Shown piece by piece: positions 36,440 to 44,868 of a DNA stretch of 59,196 nucleotides (positions within the stretch are counted from its first letter, which is position 1; every line of letters begins with the position of its first letter). The notes beneath the pieces were generated by a model, which did not search any database, was not told where the DNA came from, and saw only the letters and a program-made list of their open reading frames with translations. The position numbers and the translations under genes were made by a program. This DNA is from Chitinophagales bacterium. Its GTDB lineage: Bacteria; Bacteroidota; Bacteroidia; Chitinophagales; LD1. The stretch spans positions 1-59,196 of the forward strand of contig JANWXI010000004.1 in NCBI GenBank assembly GCA_025057415.1. The letters are read 5' to 3'.

Positions 36440-38200
36440 ATGATAAGGATGCTTTACACACTCCTGCTCGTGCTGAGTACAGCGGCCGGGCATGCGCAAT
36501 GTACAGATTTGTTTTTTTCGGAATATGTAGAGGGCTCCAGTAACAACAAGGCGCTCGAGATTTACAATGCATCGGGCAGCACGATAGACCTGACGGGTTA
36601 CCGGGTGCAGTTGTATTCAAACGGGAACACCAACCCTACATCAACGTTTAATCTGAGTGGTAATTTAGCAGCGGGGGCTACGTATGTAATCTGCAACAGT
36701 TCGGCTGCAGCATATATTAAAAGTTTAGCTGATACGACTTCGGGTGTTACGAATTTTAATGGCAATGATGCTATTGTGTTGCTTAAAGGCAACGACACGC
36801 TGGATGTGATAGGGATAGTGGGTAACGACCCAGGCAGCGGTGGTTGGGCTGTTGGCACAGGCAGTACCACTGATAAAACACTGGTGCGTTCCGACACGGT
36901 GAAGCTCGGTACGAAAGATTGGAGTATAGGCGCTACGCAATGGTTGGTGTTGCCGAAAGATACCATTATGCTGAAGCAACATACCATGCAACCATGCCCG
37001 CCTTCTGTGGCTTTTGGTTTAACGAGCGATGCCGTAAACGAGAGCGCCGGCACATACTCCATATCCATTACGCTGAATACACCGGCCACTATCTCTTACA
37101 CCGTAGATGTGAAGCTGACAGGCGGTACCGGTGACGCGTCAGACATAGGCATGTTTACCGGAGCGCAGGTAACTTTTGGACCCGGGGATGTTACCAAAAC
37201 CGTTTCGATAAACATTACAGATGACAATATACAGGAACCTGCAGAGACCTTGATTTTCACGCTGCAGAATCCGTCATCGGGTTTACTGATAGGAGCTAAC
37301 GCTACGTTTACCCTTACGATTGCCGCCAGTGATGTGCCGGTGGTGAAGTACAATATTTCACAAATTACCGGGCTGGATGCCGATTTTAAACCTGACTCAC
37401 TGGGCGCTAAAGTAGTGGTAACGGGTACGGTTATCGGTATAGATTACCGCGCCAATGGGTTGGAATTTTTTATTCATGACGGAACCGATGGCATACAGGT
37501 GTTTTCGCCAAGCAATACGTTTGGCTACACGGTAAACGAGGGGGATTCGGTGCAGGTGGAAGGAGAGGTGAGTTTCTTTAACGGAGTTACGCAGATAGCG
37601 TTTTTGGATACTGTGTTTAAAGTAGGTACGGGCGCAGTGCCTGCACCCGCGGTAGTGCAGGATTTAGACGAAAACACCGAAGCGGAGCTAATACGGCTGA
37701 ACTATGTTAATTTGGTGAATCCTTCACAATGGACCGGCTCAGGCGCCAATGGGTTTAACTGCAGCATCACAGACGGGCAAAAAACCTGGACTTTGCGCAT
37801 TGATGAACAGTGTGCGTTGTATTCGCAGCCGGCGCCTCAGGGCAAGTTTCATGTCATCGGCATCGGTAGTCAATTTGATGCTACTTCGCCTTATGATGGC
37901 GGCTACCAGATTTTGCCCCGTTATGTAACGGACATCATCCTGGTAACAGGCACGGATGACATGGAAAAACTTCAGGTGAGTGTTTTCCCCAACCCCGGTC
38001 GCGACAAATTTTATCTGTTTGCTGCCACAGCCGGTGAAACGCAAGTGCTGGTTACGGACATAACCGGCAAAACAATTCATAGGAGTACTTTCTACGGAGC
38101 TCAACACACGTTGGCGCTGGAGAATGCGGCGCCCGGGTGGTATATGGTTGAATTGTTACAAAACGGCAAATACTACCGCACGAAATTGCTCGTGCAGTAA
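36440..38200 (+). CDS. Secreted lamin-tail-domain protein with T9SS sorting domain
   Basis: A 586-residue protein from the ATG at 36440. A signal peptide ends GHAQ. Residues about 20-165 form a lamin-tail (LTD) domain: DLFFSEYVEGSSNNKALEIYNASGSTIDLTGYRVQLYSNG. A Calx-beta-like domain follows (VNESAGTYSISITLNTPA; TVSINITDDNIQEPAETLIFTLQNP). Residues about 310-490 contain a DUF5689/OB-fold-like region (GLEFFIHDGTDGIQVFSPSN). It closes with a type A T9SS domain starting VSVFPNPGRDKFYL. Proteins of this layout sometimes carry an endonuclease domain, but none is seen here. A cell-surface role is likely, with activity unknown. Confidence 0.88.
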   Translation: MIRMLYTLLLVLSTAAGHAQCTDLFFSEYVEGSSNNKALEIYNASGSTIDLTGYRVQLYSNGNTNPTSTFNLSGNLAAGATYVICNSSAAAYIKSLADTTSGVTNFNGNDAIVLLKGNDTLDVIGIVGNDPGSGGWAVGTGSTTDKTLVRSDTVKLGTKDWSIGATQWLVLPKDTIMLKQHTMQPCPPSVAFGLTSDAVNESAGTYSISITLNTPATISYTVDVKLTGGTGDASDIGMFTGAQVTFGPGDVTKTVSINITDDNIQEPAETLIFTLQNPSSGLLIGANATFTLTIAASDVPVVKYNISQITGLDADFKPDSLGAKVVVTGTVIGIDYRANGLEFFIHDGTDGIQVFSPSNTFGYTVNEGDSVQVEGEVSFFNGVTQIAFLDTVFKVGTGAVPAPAVVQDLDENTEAELIRLNYVNLVNPSQWTGSGANGFNCSITDGQKTWTLRIDEQCALYSQPAPQGKFHVIGIGSQFDATSPYDGGYQILPRYVTDIILVTGTDDMEKLQVSVFPNPGRDKFYLFAATAGETQVLVTDITGKTIHRSTFYGAQHTLALENAAPGWYMVELLQNGKYYRTKLLVQ

Positions 38201-38217
38201 CGCTTTGCAATACATGC

Positions 38218-38253
38218 GCTGCATCCGTACATGCGGGTGCGGCTTTTCTTTTT
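38218..38253 (+). terminator. Rho-independent terminator after the LTD gene
   Basis: GCTGCATCCG, loop TACATG, CGGGTGCGGC (10 pairs including two G-T), followed by TTTTCTTTTT. It lies 17 nt after the stop codon. Confidence 0.88.
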
Positions 38254-38311
38254 ATGATGCGTTGGGGACAAACCTGCCCGCTCTGTGCTCTGCCGGGGCA
38301 GATTCAGATGG

Positions 38312-39184
38312 CTATGCAAACACCGACACAGTAAATTTGCAGTTGAACCTTTCACCTGCAGGTAATTGCATTACGCCTTCTTTATTTGACAGTTCTCCGT
38401 CATCATTGATTGCTGAGGCACAACCCAGCCAGGGCTCTATACATACATAAGGGGCGTTAACCTTTGCCCACAAGCCGAGGTAGTGGAAGTCGTGAAAATC
38501 TACCCGGAGGTAACGGGAGTGGTGGCGGCAACGGATGCATACGCTACGGGATTTCAGGTCTTTGAATATGATGGCGTCATCGGCAAACATGTGGGGCAGA
38601 AGGGGTAGCGTGGCCGCATTATGCAAAACCCATTCTTTACGTCCGTCAAAATACCCTTCAGCATTGATATAGTGACGCTCAACGTGCTCTGTTTTTTCAA
38701 ACTCCAGGTAGTAATCACTGTAATGTTCACCGGAAGAAAACGGCACGGCAAAAGCGGGATGGCCGCCAATTTGAAAATACATGGTTTCGTTGCCGGCGTT
38801 GATGACCTCCATTGATTGGATGAGTGTGTTTTCGCGAAGAGAATAGGCGCAGAGTAGTTCAAAGCGGTAGGGGTATAAGCGGAGTGTTTCAGCATTTGCG
38901 CGGAGGACAAAAACCATTTTTTGCCCGCTCAACTCCAGCAGGGTAAAATCTGATTTACGCGCAAAGCCGTGTTTTTCCATCGGGTAAAGTTTACCGTTTA
39001 TGCGCAGTTGGTCGTGGAGGGTACGCCCTACAATCGGGAAAAGTATGGGAGCGTGCCAGCCCCAGAAATTTTTATCGGCTTGCCAAAGGTGCTCAGTGCC
39101 GGTTTTTTTGTGAAAGATGGATATTAATTCGGCACCGTAGTTACGGGCTTTTACGCGGAGGTGTTCATTTTCGATTTGATGCAT
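38312..39184 (-). CDS. Aldose 1-epimerase family protein
   Basis: A 290-residue galactose-mutarotase-like protein that would interconvert sugar anomers. It starts MHQIENEHLRVKARNYGAELISIFHKKTGTEHLWQAD, with HAPILFPIVGR and KHGFARKSDF, whose histidine is probably catalytic, and QIGGHPAFAVPF. The C-terminal segment VCIEPWLGCASAINDDG holds the glutamate/proline site. This YeaD/LacX-type subgroup is of uncertain sugar specificity. The gene is alone and convergent with the LTD gene. Confidence 0.88.
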   Translation of the reverse strand: MHQIENEHLRVKARNYGAELISIFHKKTGTEHLWQADKNFWGWHAPILFPIVGRTLHDQLRINGKLYPMEKHGFARKSDFTLLELSGQKMVFVLRANAETLRLYPYRFELLCAYSLRENTLIQSMEVINAGNETMYFQIGGHPAFAVPFSSGEHYSDYYLEFEKTEHVERHYINAEGYFDGRKEWVLHNAATLPLLPHMFADDAIIFKDLKSRSVCIRCRHHSRYLRVDFHDFHYLGLWAKVNAPYVCIEPWLGCASAINDDGELSNKEGVMQLPAGERFNCKFTVSVFA

Positions 39185-39308
39185 GTAAGTGAGTAGTTTA
39201 ATAGTAGCAACAATTTTACTGGTTTGTTTCGGATTATCACATCACCTGACAAAACGTTACCGGCAAACTGTAAAATATGTGTATTTGTTGTATCATTGCG
39301 ATGGGGTA

Positions 39309-40067
39309 ATGAAAAAGACACTCAAATACATGAAACTTCTTTTGTTTTTATGCGCAATTACTATGTGTGTACCCGGTTCTGCCCAGATTTGCGAAATTGA
39401 TACAAACAATTTTCAAATGATTACACCTGATGCCGATGAATTGCCCTGTGTAGAGAGAGGTAAGCCGTATAACACCGTGATGCAATTCTTTTGCCCGCCT
39501 CAGGTAGGGGGGATTACCATTGACTCCGTAGAGGTAACCTCTTTTCAAAATTTACCCAACGGTATTCTTTATACCTGTAATCCTCCCGTTTGTAAAATGT
39601 ACCCATGGGATAGGGCATGTTTAGCCATACACGGAGTTACTAACGACACGGTGGGTGTCTATGCCATCAAATATTACGGATATGTTTATACAAGCTCCGG
39701 CACCGCGTCCTTTTCGTATTTGCAAAATCAGGGGTTATTGCCCAATTATTATTTAAGGGTTGTGGAGCCGGGCGATACCACCTGCCCCGAGTTAAACACG
39801 GTTGCCCTGCCCCGTGCAACTGCAGAAAACCCCTTAGTGGTTTATCCAAATCCGGCAGAGGATTATTTTCATGTGTATTTAACAGGTAGCTTTCCCGCTC
39901 AAATCAACTTATATGACCCAATAGGTAATTTGGTGAAAAACATTACAACGCAGGCAGAAAATAATGCTGTGCGCGTGGAGGTTGATTCGTTACCCTGTGG
40001 CGTGTATGTACTTTGCATAAAGATACAAGATACATTACGCACCAAAACTGTTTTTGTACAACATTAG
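39309..40067 (+). CDS. Hypothetical secreted protein with T9SS sorting domain
   Basis: From the ATG at 39309, a 252-residue protein: a signal peptide (MKKTLKYMKLLLFLCAITMCVPGSAQ), then an unrecognised domain of about 140 residues with several cysteines (CEIDTNN, CVERG, FFCPP, CNPPVCKMYPWDRACLAIHG), then a type A T9SS domain starting LVVYPNPAEDYFHVYL and ending RTKTVFVQH. The cysteine pattern suggests disulfide bonds outside the cell. The ORF track begins 40 codons earlier, before the signal peptide, and that start overlaps the divergent epimerase promoter region. It is 3 nt upstream of fabI, an unusual partner. Confidence 0.8.
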   Translation: MKKTLKYMKLLLFLCAITMCVPGSAQICEIDTNNFQMITPDADELPCVERGKPYNTVMQFFCPPQVGGITIDSVEVTSFQNLPNGILYTCNPPVCKMYPWDRACLAIHGVTNDTVGVYAIKYYGYVYTSSGTASFSYLQNQGLLPNYYLRVVEPGDTTCPELNTVALPRATAENPLVVYPNPAEDYFHVYLTGSFPAQINLYDPIGNLVKNITTQAENNAVRVEVDSLPCGVYVLCIKIQDTLRTKTVFVQH

Positions 40068-40070
40068 AAC

Positions 40071-40892
40071 ATGTACACACTCTTACAAGGCAAGCGCGGC
40101 ATCATCTTTGGCGCTTTAGATGAAAATTCAATAGCATGGAAAGTGGCTTTAAAAGCCAAAGAACACGGGGCAAAATTTACGCTTACCAACGCGCCGGTGG
40201 CGCTTAGGTTAGGCGCTGTGAATGCGCTTGCCGAACAATGTAGTACGGTGGTAATTCCGGCAGATGCCACCTTGGTAGATGACCTGGAGAAACTTATTCA
40301 GCAAAGTGTACACCATTTAGGCGGTAAACTTGATTTTGTACTGCACTCCATCGGCATGAGCCCTAACGTACGCAAAGGCAGGCATTACACAGACCTCAAT
40401 TATGAGTGGTACCAAAAAACGCTGGATATATCTGCCATATCGCTTCACAAGTTACTCCAAACACTCCGCAAGCACGATGCGATGAACGAATGGGGCAGCA
40501 TTGTCACGCTCACGTACATTGCCGCGCAGCGCGCTTTTCCCGGATATGGCGATATGGCCGATGCCAAAGCCATGTTAGAGAGTATTGTGCGTTCGTTTGG
40601 TTACTACTATGGTGTAGAAAAGAAGGTGCGCATCAACAGCGTATCGCAGTCGCCTACCAAAACTACGGCAGGCACGGGCATCAAAGGGTTCAACGAGTTT
40701 TTTGAATTTGCCCAAAGTATGAGTCCGCTTGGCAACGCCCCTGCTGATGACTGTGCCAATTACTGTATTGCGCTGTTCAGCGACCTGACCCGGTATGTGA
40801 CCATGCAGAACCTTTACCATGACGGAGGTTTCAGTAGCATGGGTGTGAGCGAGTTGCTCATGCAAAAACTCACCGGTGCATCTGATAATTGA
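40071..40892 (+). CDS. fabI: Enoyl-[acyl-carrier-protein] reductase (FabI type)
   Basis: A 273-residue NAD(P)H-dependent reductase for the last step of each fatty-acid elongation cycle. The divergent cofactor site is IIFGALDENSIAWKVALKAKEHGA, characteristic of FabI. The catalytic pair is in TYIAAQRAFPGYGDMADAKAMLES: the first Tyr, and Tyr-x6-Lys. LDFVLHSIGM and SVSQSPTKTTAGTGIKGF are also typical of the Bacteroidota form. It follows the secreted protein by 3 nt and precedes the aldo/keto reductase by 29 nt. Confidence 0.93.
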   Translation: MYTLLQGKRGIIFGALDENSIAWKVALKAKEHGAKFTLTNAPVALRLGAVNALAEQCSTVVIPADATLVDDLEKLIQQSVHHLGGKLDFVLHSIGMSPNVRKGRHYTDLNYEWYQKTLDISAISLHKLLQTLRKHDAMNEWGSIVTLTYIAAQRAFPGYGDMADAKAMLESIVRSFGYYYGVEKKVRINSVSQSPTKTTAGTGIKGFNEFFEFAQSMSPLGNAPADDCANYCIALFSDLTRYVTMQNLYHDGGFSSMGVSELLMQKLTGASDN

Positions 40893-40921
40893 TTTAAAAT
40901 AACGTATAAACGGTTACATCC

Positions 40922-41908
40922 ATGGAATACAGACGCCTGGGGAAATCGGGTTTACAGGTAAGCGCACTCTCGCTCGGTAGTTGGGTTACGTTTGGCAATC
41001 AAATCAGCGATGATGTGGCAAAGCAACTGATGGTGGCTGCGTATGAGGCAGGAGTCAATTTTTTTGACAATGCCGAAGTGTATGCGTATGGACGGAGCGA
41101 AATTGTAATGGGGAACATATTGCGCAAAATGAATTGGGACAGGGATACGTGGCTTGTTTCGTCAAAAGTTTATTGGGGGCGTTGCCAGAATCCGCGCCCT
41201 AATCAAAAAGGGCTGATGCGCAAACACATCGTAGAGGCATGTAACGCTGCACTGCAGCGCCTGCAGGTAGATTACCTGGATATTTACTTTGCTCACCGCC
41301 CCGATGTAAACACGCCCATGGAGGAAGTGGTGTGGAGTTTTCATAACCTGATATTACAAGGCAAAATACTGTATTGGGGCACCAGCGAGTGGACAGCTCA
41401 ACAAATCACAGAGGCGCACTTGATAGCCGAAAAGCATCACCTCATAGGACCGGTAGCCGAGCAAAATCAATACAACATGCTCCACCGCAAAATGATGGAG
41501 CGCGATTACCTGCCGTTATTTCAGCGTTTCGGTATGGGCACCACGATATGGAGCCCGCTTGCATCGGGGTTACTCACCGACAAATACTTTGACGGAACCC
41601 TGAACGAAAAAACCCGCATGGACATGATGCAATGGCTGCGCGACAGGTCGTTGGGCGATGCCGAAAAGATGGACAAGGCGCGTAAACTGCACCAACTTGC
41701 CAAGTCACTCGGTATTCCGCTCGCTCAATTGGCATTGGCATGGTGCCTGAAAAATCCCAACGTTTCTACTGTAATTTTAGGCGCCAGTAAACTCTCGCAG
41801 CTACAGGAAAATCTCAAATGTTTTGACGCGCTGCCTCTTTTAACCGATGACGTGATGGAGCAGATAGAGAGCATCCTTCAAAATAAACCCTCATTGCCTG
41901 TTTACTGA
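40922..41908 (+). CDS. Aldo/keto reductase (voltage-gated K+ channel beta-subunit-like)
   Basis: A 328-residue NADPH-dependent oxidoreductase. The start MEYRRLGKSGLQVSALSLGSW and the tetrad residues FDNAEVYAYGRSE (Asp, Tyr), VSSKVYWG (Lys) and IYFAHRPD (His) are intact. The sequence is closest to the AKR6/AKR14-type Kv-beta or YghZ-like group. Physiological substrate unknown; aldehydes or methylglyoxal are typical. It is the last gene of a possible fabI-AKR unit. Confidence 0.92.
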   Translation: MEYRRLGKSGLQVSALSLGSWVTFGNQISDDVAKQLMVAAYEAGVNFFDNAEVYAYGRSEIVMGNILRKMNWDRDTWLVSSKVYWGRCQNPRPNQKGLMRKHIVEACNAALQRLQVDYLDIYFAHRPDVNTPMEEVVWSFHNLILQGKILYWGTSEWTAQQITEAHLIAEKHHLIGPVAEQNQYNMLHRKMMERDYLPLFQRFGMGTTIWSPLASGLLTDKYFDGTLNEKTRMDMMQWLRDRSLGDAEKMDKARKLHQLAKSLGIPLAQLALAWCLKNPNVSTVILGASKLSQLQENLKCFDALPLLTDDVMEQIESILQNKPSLPVY

Positions 41909-42075
41909 GTTTTGCCTGTACATCAGGTTTTATAGTTTACGGTACATGGTGATAAACAGACGAGCCGATGAATCAACAAAGCATATCATCTTTCAGCATT
42001 TAGACGAATCATTGCTTGAAAAGGTGAATTGGTAATTTCAAAAACTTTGTATTGGTTTGATGTAAACACAATCGC

Positions 42076-43419
42076 ATGGAACGACTCACCGGCATATTCG
42101 GTATGTTATTCATCATTTTCCTGGCATGGTTGTTATCTAACAATAAGCGAAATGTGAACTGGCGGTTGGTGGGGGTGGGGCTTACGTTGCAGTTGCTTTT
42201 CGCCATTCTCATTTTAAAGGGCAACGAATTAGCCGCAGTATTTGCACCCCTTGGCTGGCCGAAAGTATTTTTCAACTTCGTTAGCCGTGCATTTGTTAAG
42301 GTGCTGAGCTTTACCACTCAGGGTGCCACGTTTGTGTTTGGGAAATTAGCCGTTTCGCCCGGGGTGCAGGATTCGCTTGGTTTCTTTTTTGCATTTCAGG
42401 TGTTGCCTTCCATAATTTTTTTCTCTTCGGTGATGTCGGTTTTGTACTATTTAGGCATCATGCAAAAAATAGTACAGGGGATGGCATGGGTCATGTACAA
42501 ACTGATGCGTACAAGCGGGGCAGAGAGCTTATCGTGCACAGCCAACATTTTTGTTGGGCAAACCGAAGCACCCCTGATGATTAAACCATTCGTAAGCACG
42601 ATGACGCAGAGTGAATTACTTGCCATTATGACCGGAGGCATGGCTACCATAGCCGGTGGGGTGATGGCTGCATATATCCAAATGCTGGGCAATGCGTATG
42701 CTGCCTCGCATGGAATACCTCTGCAACTGGCACAGGTGCAATTTGCCGAGCAGTTGCTGGGCGCCAGTTTTATGGCAGCGCCTGCCGCTCTGGTAATTGC
42801 GAAAATCATCTATCCGGAAACCGAAACACCCGTGACCCGCCACGGGGTGAAGGTAGAGGTGGAGCAGACCTCCTCAAACCTCATTGAAGCCGCCGCAGAT
42901 GGTGCATCCGGCGGGTTACAACTGGCGCTAAACGTTGGCGCCATGTTGTTGGCATTTATTGCGTTAATAGCCCTTGCCAACTGGGGATTGGGTAAAGTAG
43001 GAGAGTTGGGTACAATCAACGAGTGGTGTATGCAGCACTTCGGGCAAAAGCTGAGTTTACAATTATTGTTTGGTATCGTTTTACAATATGTGGCGCTGGC
43101 TATTGGCGTGCCGCCATCAGAAGCATTTCATTTCGGGTCATTGCTGGGAACCAAAGTAGTGCTTAACGAATTTGTGGCATACAGCGAATTGTCTTCACTT
43201 ATCTCCAATAAAAGTATTGCGCTCAATAAAACAGTGTTTATGAGCACATTTGCCCTTTGTGGATTTGCCAATCTGAGCAGTATTGCCATTCAGATTGGCG
43301 GGCTAAGTCCATTAGCGCCGGAGCGCAGAGGCGACCTGGCGCGTCTGGGTTTAAGGGCTGTGGCCGGTGGCACCCTTGCTAACCTGATGACTGCCACCAT
43401 CGCAGGCATCCTGCTGTGA
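42076..43419 (+). CDS. Concentrative nucleoside transporter (NupC/CNT family)
   Basis: A 447-residue membrane protein importing nucleosides with Na+ or H+. CNT signatures: CTANIFVGQTEAPLMIKPF (the GQTEAP substrate motif), ELLAIMTGGMATIAGGVMAAYIQMLG and FALCGFANLSSIAIQIGGLSPLAPERRGDLARLGLRAVAGGTLANLMTATIAGILL. About ten hydrophobic segments are visible. The start at 42076 gives MERLTGIFGMLFIIFLAWLLSNN, a typical first helix. Monocistronic. Confidence 0.94.
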   Translation: MERLTGIFGMLFIIFLAWLLSNNKRNVNWRLVGVGLTLQLLFAILILKGNELAAVFAPLGWPKVFFNFVSRAFVKVLSFTTQGATFVFGKLAVSPGVQDSLGFFFAFQVLPSIIFFSSVMSVLYYLGIMQKIVQGMAWVMYKLMRTSGAESLSCTANIFVGQTEAPLMIKPFVSTMTQSELLAIMTGGMATIAGGVMAAYIQMLGNAYAASHGIPLQLAQVQFAEQLLGASFMAAPAALVIAKIIYPETETPVTRHGVKVEVEQTSSNLIEAAADGASGGLQLALNVGAMLLAFIALIALANWGLGKVGELGTINEWCMQHFGQKLSLQLLFGIVLQYVALAIGVPPSEAFHFGSLLGTKVVLNEFVAYSELSSLISNKSIALNKTVFMSTFALCGFANLSSIAIQIGGLSPLAPERRGDLARLGLRAVAGGTLANLMTATIAGILL

Positions 43420-43498
43420 GTGATTTTACTTTGTCCAGCCCGTATGGGTTGATGGGTTACGCTGTGCCGCTGAGAACGCCAGCGTATTACACAAGCAG

Positions 43499-43531
43499 TG
43501 TGTAAAGTTTCCTTTCTGTTTTGTATATTTG
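43499..43531 (+). promoter_or_regulatory. Promoter of the cobalamin-riboswitch operon
   Basis: TATATTTG at 43524-43531 is a perfect TAnnTTTG box. TGTG 21 nt upstream is a weak -33 element. Transcription would start near 43538, about 18 nt before the riboswitch P1 stem. Confidence 0.65.
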
Positions 43532-43554
43532 CAGTAGCAGAGTTTTTGACATAC

Positions 43555-43669
43555 GCATTTTGTTGCCCGCTATAGGCGGGTTCTTCAGGGGAACCATGTG
43601 CAAATCATGGGCTGTGGCGCAACTGTGAGCCCGCCTGCGGCGGGTAAGCCAGATTACCTGACAAAATGT
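43555..43669 (+). promoter_or_regulatory. Cobalamin (B12) riboswitch aptamer
   Basis: P1 is CATTTTGT paired with ACAAAATG (43556-43563 with 43661-43668). Between them stand the conserved pieces of the family in order: GGGGAACC, GTGCAAATC, GGCGCAACTGTGAG, a GC stem CCCGCC/GGCGGG, and the B12 box AAGCCAGATTACCTG. The match to the B12-box consensus is clear by eye. When adenosyl- or another cobalamin binds, downstream expression normally falls. The region 43670-43779 serves as expression platform (separate entry). Confidence 0.93.
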
Positions 43670-43709
43670 GCTGTTGCAATGCCTTCGCTCTAAAGGCTAA
43701 GCACAACCA

Positions 43710-43779
43710 TACCCCTTTTCTTACAGGGGCTGTTTTGTTGTTGCTGCCTTTGAGCGGCAAATACAACAAAACAGAGTAA
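43710..43779 (+). promoter_or_regulatory. Expression platform hairpin of the B12 riboswitch
   Basis: CTGTTTTGTTGT (43730-43741) pairs perfectly with ACAACAAAACAG (43763-43774), ending 5 nt before an ATG at 43780. Just upstream, CCCCT pairs with AGGGG (about 43712-43728). There is no T-run after the long hairpin, so control is more likely through access to the start codon than through termination. Confidence 0.6.
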
Positions 43780-43887
43780 ATGAACCATCACATATTTACT
43801 TGCTTTTTGCTCTCCGGTTACCCCCACGTTACGCGGAGCGGTTTCCTGCCGGAGTATTGCTTTTCAACCCAATATCCTGCGCCATGA
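43780..43887 (+). CDS. 35-residue ORF between riboswitch and CWC gene
   Basis: ATG at 43780, five nt after the platform hairpin; it encodes a peptide starting MNHHIFTCFLLSGYPHVT. Its TGA overlaps the next ATG as CCATGA, the coupling arrangement used in operons. The hydrophobic beginning looks like the start of a signal peptide that then loses character. It may be a leader peptide that couples the riboswitch to the CWC gene, or the remnant of a lost receptor gene. Too short for the ORF track. Confidence 0.4.
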   Translation: MNHHIFTCFLLSGYPHVTRSGFLPEYCFSTQYPAP

Positions 43888-44282
43888 AACATGAAATAAA
43901 AACATGCCCGCGTTGCGGAAATGTATTTGAATGTAAAGTGGGCGATATCGCCAACTGTCAGTGCAACATACCGTTGAGCGACAGAACAAAGAAATTTTTG
44001 GCTGGCACTTACTACGATTGCCTTTGCGCTTCATGCCTGTTACACTTTGAAAAACTCAACGCGATTGCTTCTAAACAAACGTTTCCTGTGCAGAGCGAAC
44101 TGCTGATTGAAGGACTACACTACTACAGGGAGAACGGTTGTGTGGTCTTTACCGAACTATATCATTTGCTCAGGGGGTTTTGTTGCAACAGTGGATGCAG
44201 ACATTGTGTATATGGATACAAAAACCGCTCTACATCCAACTCTCCCGCTATAACCCTAACAAATACAAATATAAAAAACTGA
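43884..44282 (+). CDS. Cysteine-rich CWC domain fused to DUF5522
   Basis: A 132-residue protein from the ATG at 43884. Residues 1-55 are CWC-like: CPRCGNVFECKVGDIANCQCNIPLS, then CLCASCL. Residues 70-117 match DUF5522: LIEGLHYYRENGCVVFTELYHLLRGFCCNSGCRHCVYGY. The first half looks like a zinc-ribbon type fold with four to six Cys ligands. Both are small domains of unknown function known to me as separate Bacteroidota proteins; here they are one polypeptide. It is the first full gene under the B12 riboswitch and is followed 4 nt later by the PAS gene. Soluble and cytoplasmic by sequence. Family names are from memory. Confidence 0.8.
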   Translation: MKHEIKTCPRCGNVFECKVGDIANCQCNIPLSDRTKKFLAGTYYDCLCASCLLHFEKLNAIASKQTFPVQSELLIEGLHYYRENGCVVFTELYHLLRGFCCNSGCRHCVYGYKNRSTSNSPAITLTNTNIKN

Positions 44283-44286
44283 ATAT

Positions 44287-44856
44287 ATGTATAGGAGAAA
44301 TTTACAGCCAATCATGGCTTTGGATGTTTACCTTTCGGCATTACCCGTAGAAGAAGCACGCAAATTGTCGAAAGGCATCGGGGCAGCGCGTTTGCCCCGC
44401 TATCCTTTACTGTGTGCCGATGTAATCAGTTGTTATGGCGCTATGGCAATTCCGCCACATTTATATCAGGATTTAACTGCGCTGAAAAATTTATCTGTGA
44501 AATACAACTGGAACTGTAATTTCAGTTTTGTTTTGCGAAATGATTATGAGGCCATCGTAGTCACAGATACATTGCGTCAAATTATCTGGGTTAGCAGAGG
44601 TTTTAAAAAGATGACGGGCTACGACCCGGAGTACGCTATCGGGAAAAAGCCGGTTTTTCTGCAAGGACCCGAGACATCTCAGGCGGTTATCGCTTCCATC
44701 CGCCAAAAACTGCTTCGCGGTGAACCCTTCAGTGAAGTAATAGTGAATTACCGTAAAGACAAATCACCTTATCGCTGTGCGCTGCGCATATATCCGATTT
44801 GTGACTATGAAAAGCGCCCGGTTGCATTTATTGCTTTGGAAAAGCAAGTTGCTTGA
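44287..44856 (+). CDS. PAS-domain protein, LOV-like without the photoactive cysteine
   Basis: A 189-residue protein. Residues 1-75 have no recognised domain (MALDVYLSALPVEEARKLSKGIG begins at an alternative ATG, 44314). Residues about 80-188 form one PAS domain: AIVVTDTLRQIIWVSRGFKKMTGYDPEYAIGKKPVFLQGPETSQAVIASIRQKL, then NYRKDKSPYRCALRIYPI. The stretch GKKPVFLQGPET aligns with the LOV signature GxNCRFLQGxxT, but Pro occupies the position of the flavin-adduct Cys. No kinase, cyclase or DNA-binding output is attached. It is the second gene of the riboswitch operon. It may bind flavin, heme or a corrinoid-linked ligand; this is open. Confidence 0.82.
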   Translation: MYRRNLQPIMALDVYLSALPVEEARKLSKGIGAARLPRYPLLCADVISCYGAMAIPPHLYQDLTALKNLSVKYNWNCNFSFVLRNDYEAIVVTDTLRQIIWVSRGFKKMTGYDPEYAIGKKPVFLQGPETSQAVIASIRQKLLRGEPFSEVIVNYRKDKSPYRCALRIYPICDYEKRPVAFIALEKQVA

Positions 44857-44868
44857 TGCTTAAAACGT

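Noticed and set aside
39189-39308. Upstream start of the 39189-40067 ORF
   Set aside because: The added 40 residues are before a standard signal peptide (MKKTLKYMKLLLFLC), so the start at 39309 is preferred.
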